In this document: positions 23,957 through 35,133 of the stretch, piece after piece
Layout: every line of letters begins with the position of its first letter
Position numbering within the stretch: position 1 is the first letter of the stretch
Assembly (NCBI GenBank): GCA_963969595.1
Contig: OZ018408.1
Coordinates: 496,001 to 560,000, forward strand
Reading direction: 5' to 3'
DNA: 64,000 nucleotides
Source: Neckera pumila
Lineage: Eukaryota > Streptophyta > Bryopsida > Hypnales > Neckeraceae
Position numbers and translations under genes: made by a program
The notes under the pieces: model-generated
The model's database searches: none
Seen by the model: only the letters and a program-made list of their open reading frames with translations
What the model was told of the DNA's origin: nothing

Positions 23957-24750
23957 TAACCATTTTGCATGTTAGTGTGCATGTTTGAAGTAGGCAGTAA
24001 CAAGCTTGTGATGTCAGCCTAAACACATTTTTAGGTGTTGCCTAGATGTCTTTGTTGAACCCTTGTCTGTGCAAACACTAGGGAAAACACGTAATGTAAA
24101 AGTTGTAGTTCTAATGGCTATCCAGTAGAATGTTGCCGACAACAACAAGAGAAGGTTTTTGACCTTGACAGAAACGTGAATCATGTCAACGATGATGTTT
24201 GTTTCTACAAAACCTTGTTATTGGAGATGTTGCTACGAACACGCCATTCATTGCGCAACTCAGTTTCACAAACACGCCATGCGTCCAATTTGATGTCCCA
24301 TAAAACATCCACGCATCTGAGATGACGTCGGAAAAAACAACACAAAAAGGTCCACGGCATCGCAAAATGCAGACTACATCCACATCAGCCACTACCATGT
24401 CAAAAAAAAGACTGTCCACGTCATTTTTATAGGGGTCCATGTCACCACCCACGTCAACAAGGGTTTTGATGAAAAAATTGCCTATATGGCACTGCCTGCC
24501 CAATAGGCGCCTACGTAGAGCTCACGTAGCCTCCACGTGCCTTCATTTTGTGAGTTTGGAAAACCCTATTCTGTAGGATGTCAAAAAAAAATAAGCCATA
24601 AATTTGCATGTTTTTTGAGATCCTGTCATGTTTTTTGCATATCCGGCATGACGCAATTTTAGGTGACATCAACATTGACGACAGCCATGTCAAAACAGAC
24701 ATCAAACGATGTTTTCTCTGGTGTTTAAAAAACACCAATTTCTGATAGTG
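23957..24750. repeat. CACTA subterminal repeat region and right end
   Basis: After L2 the host CACTA resumes. Words such as CACGTCA, GACATCA, CATGTCAA and CAACATTGACG occur many times in both orientations up to the terminus TTTCTGATAGTG at 24750. In this superfamily such arrays bind the element's own TnpA-like protein. No gene is present; the ORF ending at 24511 overlaps the neighbouring TTAA-flanked element and is not a gene. Confidence 0.6.
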
Positions 24751-24751
24751 C

Positions 24752-25678
24752 TTAACCCCTAAAGGACCAACATGCCTTCTTTGGCCGTATAGAAATTTTG
24801 GGCAGGTACGTGTGACTAGAGATATCCATATTTGAGGCTGAAATTTTAATAGAAGGTGGGGGCAAGGAATATCTTCATGTGTACCAAGTTTCATGACATT
24901 TCGAAATACAAGTCAAAAGTTGTGATCTGATATGTTACTTTTTTTTGTAACCGGGCAGTTTGGGTAGATCAGAAAAAATCATTTTTTCCAGAATTTTTTT
25001 TTTGAAATTGGTTCTCTACATTTATATATACTTAAAAAGCTTTGAATCATTCCATTTCAATCAATGAGTCAAAAGTTATGAGGGTTTTTGGTTTGCGGGC
25101 AGTTATGGATTCTTTACTCTAAAAAAAACTTTAAAGTCGTTTATTTAACTCAATTTTCAATATTTTTGGAAAAAAATAAAATCTTAGGATGTAGATTGAT
25201 TATTACAACATTACAACCGTTGGGATTGGCATTTTTAAACTCCATGATTAAATTTTTAACAATTTAGTATTTGAGTCATTTTCTACTTCTTTCTACTTAC
25301 TATTTTTTTCCAATATGTTGTACAATTCCAAATGATGTGAAATTTTCATGCATATAGACAACTTGTTTAGGAAACTGAATTCAAAGAAGCACCACCTTTA
25401 TCGGCATTTATTCATTGAAAAGTGAGCTTGCAAAGTGCAGCTGCCCAGTTTTTCGCGGGATTGAAAAAATGGTTTTCAAGACTTTGAATGCTTATATCTT
25501 ATGATCCACACAATGGAATTTTCTGAAATTTTTACCACATGTTTTCAAAATATCATACTACAAGATCCTACGGTTACATGTGTCAAAAATTGTTTTTTTC
25601 CAAAAATTTGGTAGTATTAGAAATGGCAGTTTTGGAGCGTTTTTGGTGATTACATAGTCATGAAACTTTAGGGGTTAA
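24752..25678 (-). mobile_element. TTAA-flanked 0.93-kb element, copy A1
   Basis: The element starts TTAACCCCTAAAGGACC and ends GAAACTTTAGGGGTTAA, 927 bp including both TTAA. It is in inverted orientation relative to copies A2 (48630-49561) and A3 (52404-53333) and nearly identical to them by eye along its length. Flanking bases differ among the three copies and only TTAA is shared at both ends, so TTAA is the target duplication and the inverted ends begin CCCCTAAAG. No coding capacity. TTAA duplication with CCY-starting ends is the hallmark of piggyBac elements. It lies one base from the CACTA right end. Confidence 0.8.
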
Positions 25679-26568
25679 ATTAATTAAAAGCATCAGTGCC
25701 AAATTTTTCTGCTAATTTTGGGACCAAGTAGTCAAATTTACAAATAAATTTCATGTTGGTTTGTTAAAAATCCAAAGAATCTAGTAATAATCCATTGAGT
25801 CATATACCAATTTGCACGATTTGACCATGTAAGTTATTATCAAGAAGTTTATTTTATAAGAACTTTAGGAATTACTTCATAGACATATTGTGAAAAATAG
25901 AAGGTGGAGAGGTTGTTTATATAATGAAAGCCATTGTCCTTTTGGAATCTTCGAAGGATATGGGACAATTCGAAGACGATTGAAGGCTTAACTGCTCATT
26001 GTCAGAATGCAACAATTGTATTTATTGTAGAACTTTAGACCTCATTTTGCACAACAAAAAACCTTTTACCAAAAACTTTGAACTCAAAAAAGTTGGAATA
26101 TCAAGGTAAATTTCATCTCCAAAAATAAATTTTAAATTTTAAACCTTCAATCAAAAGTTCTGGACAAAATTCAAAGAGGACATCAATGAAACATGTTCCT
26201 TCCAATCCTTCTCTGAGTTTTGTCCATAACTTTTGATTGGAGGCTCAAAATTTCAAAAGGTTTTTTGAAAATGAAATTTATTTTGGTTTCCCAACTTTTG
26301 TTAGTTCAAAATTTTTTGTAAAAAATTATTCTACTATGCTTAAATGAGCTCTAAAATTTTACTTTAAACAAAATTCTTGCTTTTCACTTAACTATGAGTA
26401 GTTGAACTTCTTTTAATCCTCAATAGTTACATATCCCATATAGATTGCTTTACCTCCCACCATTCATTTGTATAAAGATTCTGTCCTCACATCTCAATGT
26501 CCTCACAATATCAAGTGGCGTTTGGAACTATAAAAGGTGGAAGTTAAATACTTAGAATTTTTTGAAAT
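25679..26568. repeat. AT-rich DNA with a 150-bp inverted repeat
   Basis: About 26020-26195 and 26210-26350 are inverted copies of each other, sharing words such as CAATCAAAAGTT and AAAACCTTTT, with almost no loop. No gene is seen here. Confidence 0.6.
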
Positions 26569-28258
26569 TTAATCCCTAAAGGACCAAGGTGTTTTTCCTA
26601 TCAAAATCCACTCAAAATTGTCATTTCTATTGCAAAGAGATAAGGACTTTAAAAAAAAATTTATTTGCATATCCAACCATAAGATCTTATATTTGACTAA
26701 TATATGAATACGGTAACTCCCAAAAGTAGTTGGCCAACCTTAAAAACATTCTCATAAATTGAGAAATTAGAATTTTGAAGTGAAATTTAGACATGTTGTT
26801 GTATAAAAGGAGTTCTACCCTCATGTATAATTTCATTTTAAATGGACTATATTTAGACCTATTATTAATTGAATGAAATTTCTATGGAAATTTTTTTTTC
26901 GTGAGAAGTCAAAATGTCCCATTTCTTTTTATAGGAAGAATGTACATCTTGACTAGAATCACATGTTACAAGTTTCATGAATTTTAGATTTTTATTGATA
27001 AAGATCTAATTGTTTGAAATTTGACCTCAAAATTTTGTTTTTTTAATTTTTCACTCCATAAATGACAAAGAAATATGTTTTTGATATATATAACTATTTT
27101 ATGTTATTTCAAATTTTCATTTTATTTTTTTGCAATTTATATAGTGAAAAATTAAAAAAACAAAATTTTGGGGCCAAATTTCAGACAATTAGATCTCAAT
27201 CAATAAAAATCCAAAATTTATAAAACTTGTAACAAGTGATTCTAGTTAAGATGTACATTCTTCCTATAAAAAGAAATAGGACATTTTGACTTCTCAGAAA
27301 AAAAAAAAAATTCCATAGAAATTTCATTCAATTAATAATAGGTCTAAGTATAGTCCATTTAAAATGAAATTATATATGAGGGTAGAACTCCTTTTGTACA
27401 ACAACATGTCTAAATTTCACTTCAAAATTCTAATTTCTCAATTTATGAGAGCATTTTTAAGGGTGGCCAACTACTTTTGGGAGTCACTGTACGTGGAAGA
27501 AATTTCGAGAAACTTTGCCCATATAGATTGTAAGATATATGCATTTAAAGTAAAGAAAAAAAGTTTTTTTGCAACTTGCTTGACTAGATTTTTTGGCTTT
27601 GAATCTTTTAATTCAAATTTTTTGCACTATTGATTTTGATTTTCTACTTATTTATGTTAAGTAGTTGAGTTGAGAATTTACAAAAAATTTAGGAAAAAAA
27701 GGACTTAATTTCACTCATTTTAAAATTGTTAAGTAGGATTGGGTTCAATATTGAAGAAAAAACTAAATTGTTAATAGCTTTTAGATGAAATCAAATCACA
27801 ATAATCCCAACCGTGAGATTGTTCTAGCAAAAAAATCTAACCTTGTCTAACAATTTTATTTTTAGATTTGAAAATTGCATTCAAAAATGAATTCTACAAG
27901 TCAATTTTTTGAAATGATGCTTAGATTGCCCGTAAATCTAAGATTGTTGATCATTTCTCCACTTTATTCCAAACTAAATGAAACAAAGCTTCACATGTAG
28001 ACAAAAATATAATCTATGGAAAAAAAATTTGAAAAATAATTTAAACTTTTGTGCTGCCTGGCAAATTCCATTTTGCTTATTGTGCCATAACTTTTTGCTC
28101 CCAGGCATCAATTAAAATAAAAATCATACATGACAAAGCTCTTGCAAAAGTACACAACCTCAAAAAAAATTCTAAAAATATCACTAAAAATTGAGATGGT
28201 AAGAACCTGCCCGGACCCAAATTGTCTCCTAGAGGACAAATGGTCCTTTAAGGGTTAA
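26569..28258. mobile_element. TTAA-flanked 1.69-kb element with internal hairpin (B)
   Basis: The left end is TTAATCCCTAAAGGACCA and the right end TGGTCCTTTAAGGGTTAA, an inverted pair with two differences bounded by TTAA. Inside, about 26707-27060 and 27138-27491 are inverted repeats of about 350 bp each, separated by an AT-rich spacer of about 75 bp. The termini match those of the 930-bp elements, but the body is different. No coding capacity is seen; an ORF of 89 codons at 27364-27633 lies in one hairpin arm and has no family features. Confidence 0.65.
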
Positions 28259-29385
28259 AGTCAAGATTTAAAAAAAATAATATTCTAAAGAACTGAATAT
28301 TATTATGGACTTAAATTAAATCTTTGGCACCAAAGTGCCAAACTTGCTTTCCAAGTACGGTATTAATCTTGATTTACTCATAATCATAGTAAATGATCAT
28401 TGTGGAGTACTTTGAATTTTGAGACTTTAGAGGCCAAAATGAGAATTACAATTGCAAAATTTGCAATTGATTCCATAGAAGTGTAGGCTAAGTCATATAG
28501 TGTAATATAAAAAGCTAACGCATTTAGGAATGACTTGTATTGATTGATTATTGTTAGCTTTTCACTTGCAAAATTGGCAACCTTATATACTTGAATCTTT
28601 TATTTGAGACATAAAATTTTAGATTACTTGTAGATTTTTGTTTTGTCATTGAAAATTTGAAATTAAATCAGTATTTCTTAGAACATGTGACTATGATAAA
28701 CAAAAAATTTTGAAGTTGGCATTTTTGACAACCAAAAATTAAAATAAGTTCTCCTTTTGACAAACAAAATTTAGAAGAAGTTGTCAAATTTTTGCCTTGA
28801 TAGATGTAACACCCTCAACCTTTTTACATAGATGAAGTTTTGAGAGATGAAGTTTTGGGGGATGAGATTTTGAATAGAACAAAAAAATTGTGATAATTTT
28901 GAATTTATAGGTGTTTGAAATTTTGCATCCCAAATGACAATGTTTTTAGATGGATAAATTTTTCTAAACCAATTACAGTTTCTACATCAATTATAGTTTT
29001 AGCACCACTTGGAATGACAAAATCAAAAGTTATGCCACCCTAAGCCCAAAGAACAATTCAAGGGGCAACACCAAAAAACCACCAAAAATTGAGTTTTTCT
29101 AATTTGTTTTTTTGTCAAAGACCATATCTTTATCTACATGTGAAGCACTTGCTCATTCTATTTAGACTAATAATGAAAAATTTATGGACAATCTTCTTTT
29201 TTAGGCAATTTAAGCATCTTTCTTTAAAAAACAAGAAGTCATTTTTGAATGCAATTTTAACGATTTTTCATAAATTATTATTAGACAAGGTTAAGTTTGT
29301 TTTCTAAAACAATCCCACTATAGAATTTATTGTGTTTCAATTCCATCTTCAAGTTACTAACAATTTTGTTCAATCTTGAACCTAC
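27730..29385. repeat. Large inverted repeat, arms about 370 bp
   Basis: About 27730-28105 and 29020-29385 match in inverted orientation. Shared words include ACCTTGTCTAA, AAATTGCATTCAAAAATGA, GCTTCACATGTAGA and a GGTTCAA block. The left arm lies inside element B and the right arm outside it, so the pair predates or overlaps the insertion. The spacer 28260-29020 is AT-rich without a gene. Confidence 0.6.
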
Positions 29386-29409
29386 TTTTACTTTACAATT
29401 TCATAATGA

Positions 29410-30715
29410 GCAAGAATTCAATGTGTTTTCTGGGATTAATTTTTCAAGACTCAATGAGCTTTTTATGGATATTACACCCAGTTCTAGAGGATTTCTTAAA
29501 TCCATTAGAAAATATAATCATGCGTTTGCATTTACAAATATGCGTAGTAAATTTTAGTCTGGCCAAGCCAAGGATCAAGGAATATATATTTTTTGAGTAA
29601 ATGGAGAGTTATGCCATCACATTAGAGATTTAGAACCCGAAATAGATCATGGTGCAAGATTTGTGCAAATTTATTTTTAGATGATGATTTGCAAACCAAT
29701 CATCACTTAGAGATTTTTGATTATTTTTATTATTAATGTGAGACCGTTAATAACATCCAAGAGGTTTTAGAATCAATCAATGCATTAGTTCGTGGATTTA
29801 AGTCTTCATGTCATGTTTTTTTGGGGGGACATACCATGGGACTTTGTATCTCTGGTAAGATTCTTGTCAGTGAACATTGTCGTCGATACATTTGACCTGT
29901 GGTTCTAGAGGTTGCTGTTATTGTTCTTGATGAACAACATTTAGAATCTAGTCAAGATATTACTCTTCACCAACATGGTGGAAGTTTACATCGGATAAAA
30001 GAAATTCATCCAACTTATGATGCTTTATCCTACCCTTTGTTGTTTCCGGATGGTCGATGCAGGTGGTCACCCACTTTCAAAGCAAATACTGAGGTGACTT
30101 TAAAGTCACTTGTCCAATATATGCTTCATAAATGACCTAAATTTAACGTACTGTATAGGGCCGGTAGATTATTCTAGCAATATGTAGTAAATCAATATTT
30201 ACGTGTAGAACATGAAAACTTGCCTTTCATTAGACATCATCAAATAGAACTTCAAGCAGAATGTTATCAGGGTATTGTAGATGCTATGCACGACGACAAT
30301 GCAGGACGCATTGGGCGCCACATTGTTTTACTTGCAACATTTGTTAGACCTCCTTGATATATGCATAAATTCTTTTACAATAGTATGGTCTTAGTTAGAG
30401 TTTTAGACAAACCAAATTTATTTGTTACAATGACATGTAATCCAAATTGGTCTGAGATCATTGATGAGCTTGAACTTGGTCAAAGTCCTCTTGATTGTCT
30501 AGATGTTGTAGTGTGTGTCTTTGAACTCAAATAAAAAGCAATGATGGACAAAATCACAAAAAAAAATATATTTGGGGAGATAGTTGCTTTTTGTTGTACT
30601 ATTGAGTTTTAAAAGCGTGGTCTCCCTCATGCTCACATTCTTCTTTAGCTGAAAGACAAGGTCAACAATTGTGACTTTGTAGATAACGTTGTATGTGCTG
30701 AGATTCCAGATTTGA
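29410..30715 (+). pseudogene. Helitron Rep-helicase, N-terminal part, decayed
   Basis: The translated plus strand follows the Helitron_like_N domain: GFLKSIRKYNHAFAF near 29490, QHGGSLHRIKEIHPTYDAL with YPLLFPDG near 29960-30050, the RLF/QYVV and QAECYQG blocks near 30170-30280, NLFVTMTCNPNWSEI near 30415-30460 and KRGLPHAHILL near 30610. These belong to the rolling-circle replication initiator that mobilises Helitrons. Stops interrupt it where the family has Gln or Arg: TAG at 30175, TGA at 30355 and TAA at 30610. It ends abruptly at 30715 where another element is inserted, and resumes at 38796. Confidence 0.8.
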
Positions 30716-30720
30716 ATAGG

Positions 30721-32967
30721 TGTAGGTGCTTAGTTACCCACCCTTGATAAATAATCGTACACAACCAAGTTCTAGTTATAATCACGAAATCCTATTCTAA
30801 GTGGGTGTCTAAACGTCAATCCATTGTGCCTTTTAAGCAATGGAACTTTTCTAACCACTAAACATCTAATCCCCTTGCAAAAAGGCCTCAAACATTCTAG
30901 CCTAGGCCTGCTTATAACTAAGGTGTCCTAACTAATGGAGCCACAAGGGTTTTGGTTTTTTCCTAATCTATAATATGATGTTAGTGTTTTTAGATGATAG
31001 AAGATGTCACACCATTTCTAGAAGTCTAAAGTTCACTAGAATTGAATGTTCCTAGCAAAAGTTATGTGTGGATGAAGTTTGACCGCTATCCGGTTCATTA
31101 AACCTCATCCATGGGTTCCTATGGGTTTTTGCTTTTAATTTCACTTGATATTTCTACCCAAGGTCTAATTTGAGTTACTCTAACTAAATGTAACCCTAAA
31201 TTTTGACTGGAAAAAATTAACCGAATTTATCTGGTTAAATCTAATTTATCCCATCGATAAATGTTTGTTGGAATTCTACTGGTTTTTCCTGATTTTTACA
31301 CTTTTGCTTTTACTAGTTACTTTTTACTTTGAAATTGAGTTTTATTGACCTAATTTTCTGACAGATGAAAGTTGGTTGGTAACTTAGATTTGGAATTTCA
31401 TCCGCTATTTACTGCTAGTCTAATTTCCTAAATTAACTTCTACTTTTATTTTTTCCTTTCTAGGTTAAATTCTCCACTTAGATGTGAGTTTCCTATTTCT
31501 TGAATGATTTTTGGGTGGATTTTAACTGATTCATGGGCCAAACTTCATTTGTATGTAACATTCTTGTTTTAGCTTGGAATTGGACGTACTTTATTTTTTT
31601 GGAAACCCCTAGACCTCTAGTTTCTACTTTCTAACCTAAATTTGACCTGACTTATAGTCTATGCTACTCTAGCTCTTGGCTCCCTTCTACTTATGCTAAT
31701 TAAGACAAGGTTTAACAAGGAAGAGTGGGATTTTTAGTAGCCCACCTCGCATTGGAGATCCTGGATTAAATGGTCGAGATTCCCCTCCTTGACCATGTCC
31801 CCTTCTCTTGAATTTTTGTCTCCTTGAGTGATTCTTGAGTCGGAGAAGAATTTAAAAGGGTTGGTGGATGTAGCAAAATTTCTTTCTTCTTTCCCTTCTT
31901 CCTTTTCCTTCTTTCCAAACTATTTCTTACACAAAACGACTTTGCCTTCCAAAGCTCTTATGTGTTGACTTTGTTTTTACTTCTCTTACACCATGGCCTC
32001 ACTCTTATCTTCTTACACTTTGACTTTGTTCTTGGTTTTTCTTACATCTTGACTTTGTTCTTACATCCCGAGGGCATGCCCTTTTTTTTATTCTTACACT
32101 TACTTTCTCAATGGTCCAAATTGTTAGTTGAGATTTCCCCTAATCTATCTACTATTGTTCCCCTCTTCTATTTCGTTTTTTTCTTTAGTTGTGAAGTCTA
32201 ATTTTCTAATTTGTAGTGTGTGGAGAGCTTGGGTGAGTTGTGCGTGAAGTGATTGTGTGAGTTTGTAGGTTACTTTGGTACTTCGACACGAGTTCCTCTT
32301 TCCAAATGTCGGAACCTGAAAATCTACTTTTACTAATTTAAAATATAAATGAAGGAATAATATTCTTCTTAGCAGTAAATTTTTTTTGATTTTAAGATAG
32401 TTATAGACCATTTAATGTTTAGGACCGGAAACCGGAAGTGGACTGATCAGGAATCGATGTAAAGGCTAACCAAATGTACCGGAAACAAAGAACCGGAGTT
32501 CGAATTTGTCTAGACCGGATCAGGAAAGGGGTAATAGGAACCGGCATCCAACGGTGACCTACTTAACCCTAGGGAACTGCGGGAACGTTCTAATCATTAG
32601 TTAACGGAAATCTTAAACGGGCAGGTTTAACGGGCAAAGCCTGGATTAGGGGAATCATTAGGAGTAGCTAGGATTGGCTCTCTTAAACCCCATCCGTCCA
32701 AAGACTGGTCACTTACATTTTCCTGCCCTAACTGAAGGTTGTAGCAACGTGCACCATTACTGATTTCCGGTTTGTGCACCAGTATTGGGTTTTGAGTTGA
32801 CGGACTGCGGAAGAGAGTGCTTGAGGAACATTAAGCGCAAGAGAGAGATCTGCTAGCATCCCAACTTAGCGTTAGTGCTTGCACAGCTGGAAGAGAGAGA
32901 GAGTCGTGAGGACCACTCTTTTTCTGATTTCCGGGAGTAGACCGGCCGCATCCTAACGGAAGGAGAG
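30721..32967. other. 5' non-coding part of the 8-kb insertion
   Basis: AT-rich sequence with many TCTAC/CTTCTTT words and no recognisable gene. A CCGGAA/ACCGGA-rich zone begins near 32430 and resembles the leader of L2. An ORF of 79 codons at 31962-32201 is low-complexity and not credible. Confidence 0.4.
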
Positions 32968-35133
32968 ATGGCTGCAAGTCAGAGCGGGGGAGCCACCATC
33001 TCGCTCCGGTATATGACGCCACGATTGCCCAAGGAGGAGCTGGAGCTGGCGGAGCTGAAGGAAGACCTGGAGTAGATAGGGTGCGCTGGGTTCCTGATCC
33101 GACCGTGGGACTTCAGAAGCAAAGCAGTAGTGGCGGAATTGAGGCTTGGAGCGCCAACTCGCGCCGCGACCACAATCCGTGCAAAGTTCAAGTGATGGAC
33201 GGCGGACATGTAGAGGAAGGTCTATCTATTCGACCAAGAAGGTGAAGGAAGTACATCCCGGAAACATCAGTATACGGTGAATAAGTTTCAAAACCCAATT
33301 AGTAAGAAAGACGGGTTCTCAGTCACCGATTGTATCAATCAGAGAGAGAGGCGGTTGTTACAGTATGTCTTAGCCATTCTCAATCTCCGCAAAGGCCAAG
33401 CCGTATTTCTCTGACATTGGCCAACACAATATTTGGCGCATTGTTTGGAGACCAGAAAGTAGATTGGGGAGTGGTCATCCAAGACCAAGTACTGAAAATG
33501 GTGAATAATGTTGGGAAGGCCAAGCCTTTCGCCATCTATCCGTTCCTGTTTCATCTGTATCATTCTGAGGGGATGATGACAAAAGATGAAGAGGTAGAGT
33601 ATGGGGCCGCTGCTGCCCAAATAGAGTTTGAAGTTCCGGACTTAGATCCTGAGACCGAAAATGAAGAAGAATCCTCAGATGAGGGAGACAATGAGGATGC
33701 GCAGAGCAAGTCTGAGGACGATGAGGATGAGAATGAGGATGATGATAAGGATGAGGAAACAAGAGGAAAGGATCAGGTAGAAAAAGAGCAGACCAAGGAT
33801 ACCGATCTGGTCTGGAGAGACGAGCCACCAGAGAGAATCACCCGAGAATTGAGCAACTTCAGAAATCAATACGAGAAAGAGCGAGGGGTGATGCAGACCA
33901 TCTGCACCACAGTGGGCGCCATCCACCCAGCTCAAGCCTTAACCCGGGTAATATGACTTACCTGAGAGAAGGAGAAGAATGAAAACAAAGAAGAATTGGC
34001 AAAGCTTTCCGGCCAAGTGGCCACTTTTAAACAGAAGTTGCGCCAGAAAACAGAAAAGGTGGAGAAGGAGAAAAAGTTCTCCACACAGACGCGAGACACC
34101 ATCTCCCGAATCTGGGAATTCATCACCCATTTGGGGTGAAGTTGTCAATAAGGCTAATTTGTTTGACCAACAAGTAATGGTGGAAGGACGACAGCTGCAT
34201 CAGAAGCTCATACTGGCTATGGTGACTTATCACAAGAAGATGGAGTCCACACTGGAACAGCTGCGAGAAGTGATGCGCGAGATAAATCCTCGAAGTGATC
34301 CTGCATTGAGACCGGAACTGGATCACGAACCAGTTCAGCAGCCAACAGCAGAGGACAAGGGTAAAAGTGAGACTCCTCACGAGCAACCAGACCTATCTGT
34401 ACCGGAGGAGCACCAGGAAGCCAAGACAAGTCAGGTGCAGGAAACTGAGGTGGAGATCACCAAAGTCACCGACCCGGATCCGGAAGATGACGAGTTGGAG
34501 ATCACGAAGGTGACGGGACCGGATCTAGCAAAGGCACAGGGACAGGAACCGGCAACCGGACCAGGAGGGTCTATTCTAGGGGAGAGTGCCAAGGCGAAGC
34601 AGATCAATGCCCTTTCACCCTCCAAGTCTTCTCCCAAGACTCCCGGAATGAAGGTGCAGTTTAGAGATGCAGGGAAGATGACGGCCCTGATGCAGTCCAT
34701 GGTGAAGACAGAGACTGGAGCCAGCCGCGGCACTTCATCCGGCTCATTGAGTAAGGGCCTAATCAAGAAACCGGCTGGAGGAGATGCGACATCTCAGAGC
34801 AAAGTAGCAAAGCCTGCTCCAGTCCCGCAGAAGAAAAAGGCTCCTGAACCACAGTCGGCCAAGAAGAAATCCACCAAGATTCAGGAGGAGGAGGAAGAAG
34901 AAGAGGATTCCGACTATGATGAAGAGGAATCCAGTTCCGACCAGGATTCTGAACCTTATTCGGATCCCAATCAGGCCTTGGCAGAGACCCGAGTGACAAA
35001 GGCGAAGGGGGCCAAAGAGAAGGCAAAAATCTGGTCCAAACAAACTGCCAGGCTGCAGACCGGAAAGAAGTCCTTGACCCGGAAGGGAACAGCTAAGGCA
35101 GGGTTTTCTCCAGTGAAGAAGAGTAGGAAGTAG
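32968..35133 (+). pseudogene. L-family ORF, copy 3, broken
   Basis: The ATG at 32968 begins a frame with the family front (EDLE, GCAGF, RPWDFRS), stops in frame at about 33073, 33193 and 33208, and a frame change near 33350-33400. The second segment (to 33956) carries LTLANTIFGAL, a VDWG pair and PFLFHLYH, then a long Glu/Asp run. The last segment (33979-35133, 384 residues) has NKANLFDQQV, a coiled coil, repeated EITKVT blocks, an acidic run and a Lys-rich end KKSRK. The order of parts is the same as in L1 and L2. Function unknown. Confidence 0.6.

Larger units (their letters stand above)
6420..24750 (-). mobile_element. Decayed CACTA (En/Spm) DNA transposon
   Basis: The right end is seen directly: the sequence ends TTTCTGATAGTG at 24750, which on the other strand is a standard CACTA terminus (CACTATCAGAAA). 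Inside are a TNP2-type transposase gene on the minus strand and a TnpA-like gene on the plus strand. Both ends of the coding block carry many short GACGTC/GACATCA words, the type of subterminal repeat known from this superfamily. Two L units (11622-15293 and 20321-23956) are inserted in it. I could not find a matching left terminus, so the left limit is only where coding and ACGTC words begin. The element cannot be autonomous because its transposase is broken. Confidence 0.7.

Noticed and set aside
24511..24894. ORF with a strong match to a second ORF at 49419-49631
   Set aside because: The shared part is simply the repeated body of TTAA elements A1 and A2 read in a chance frame.
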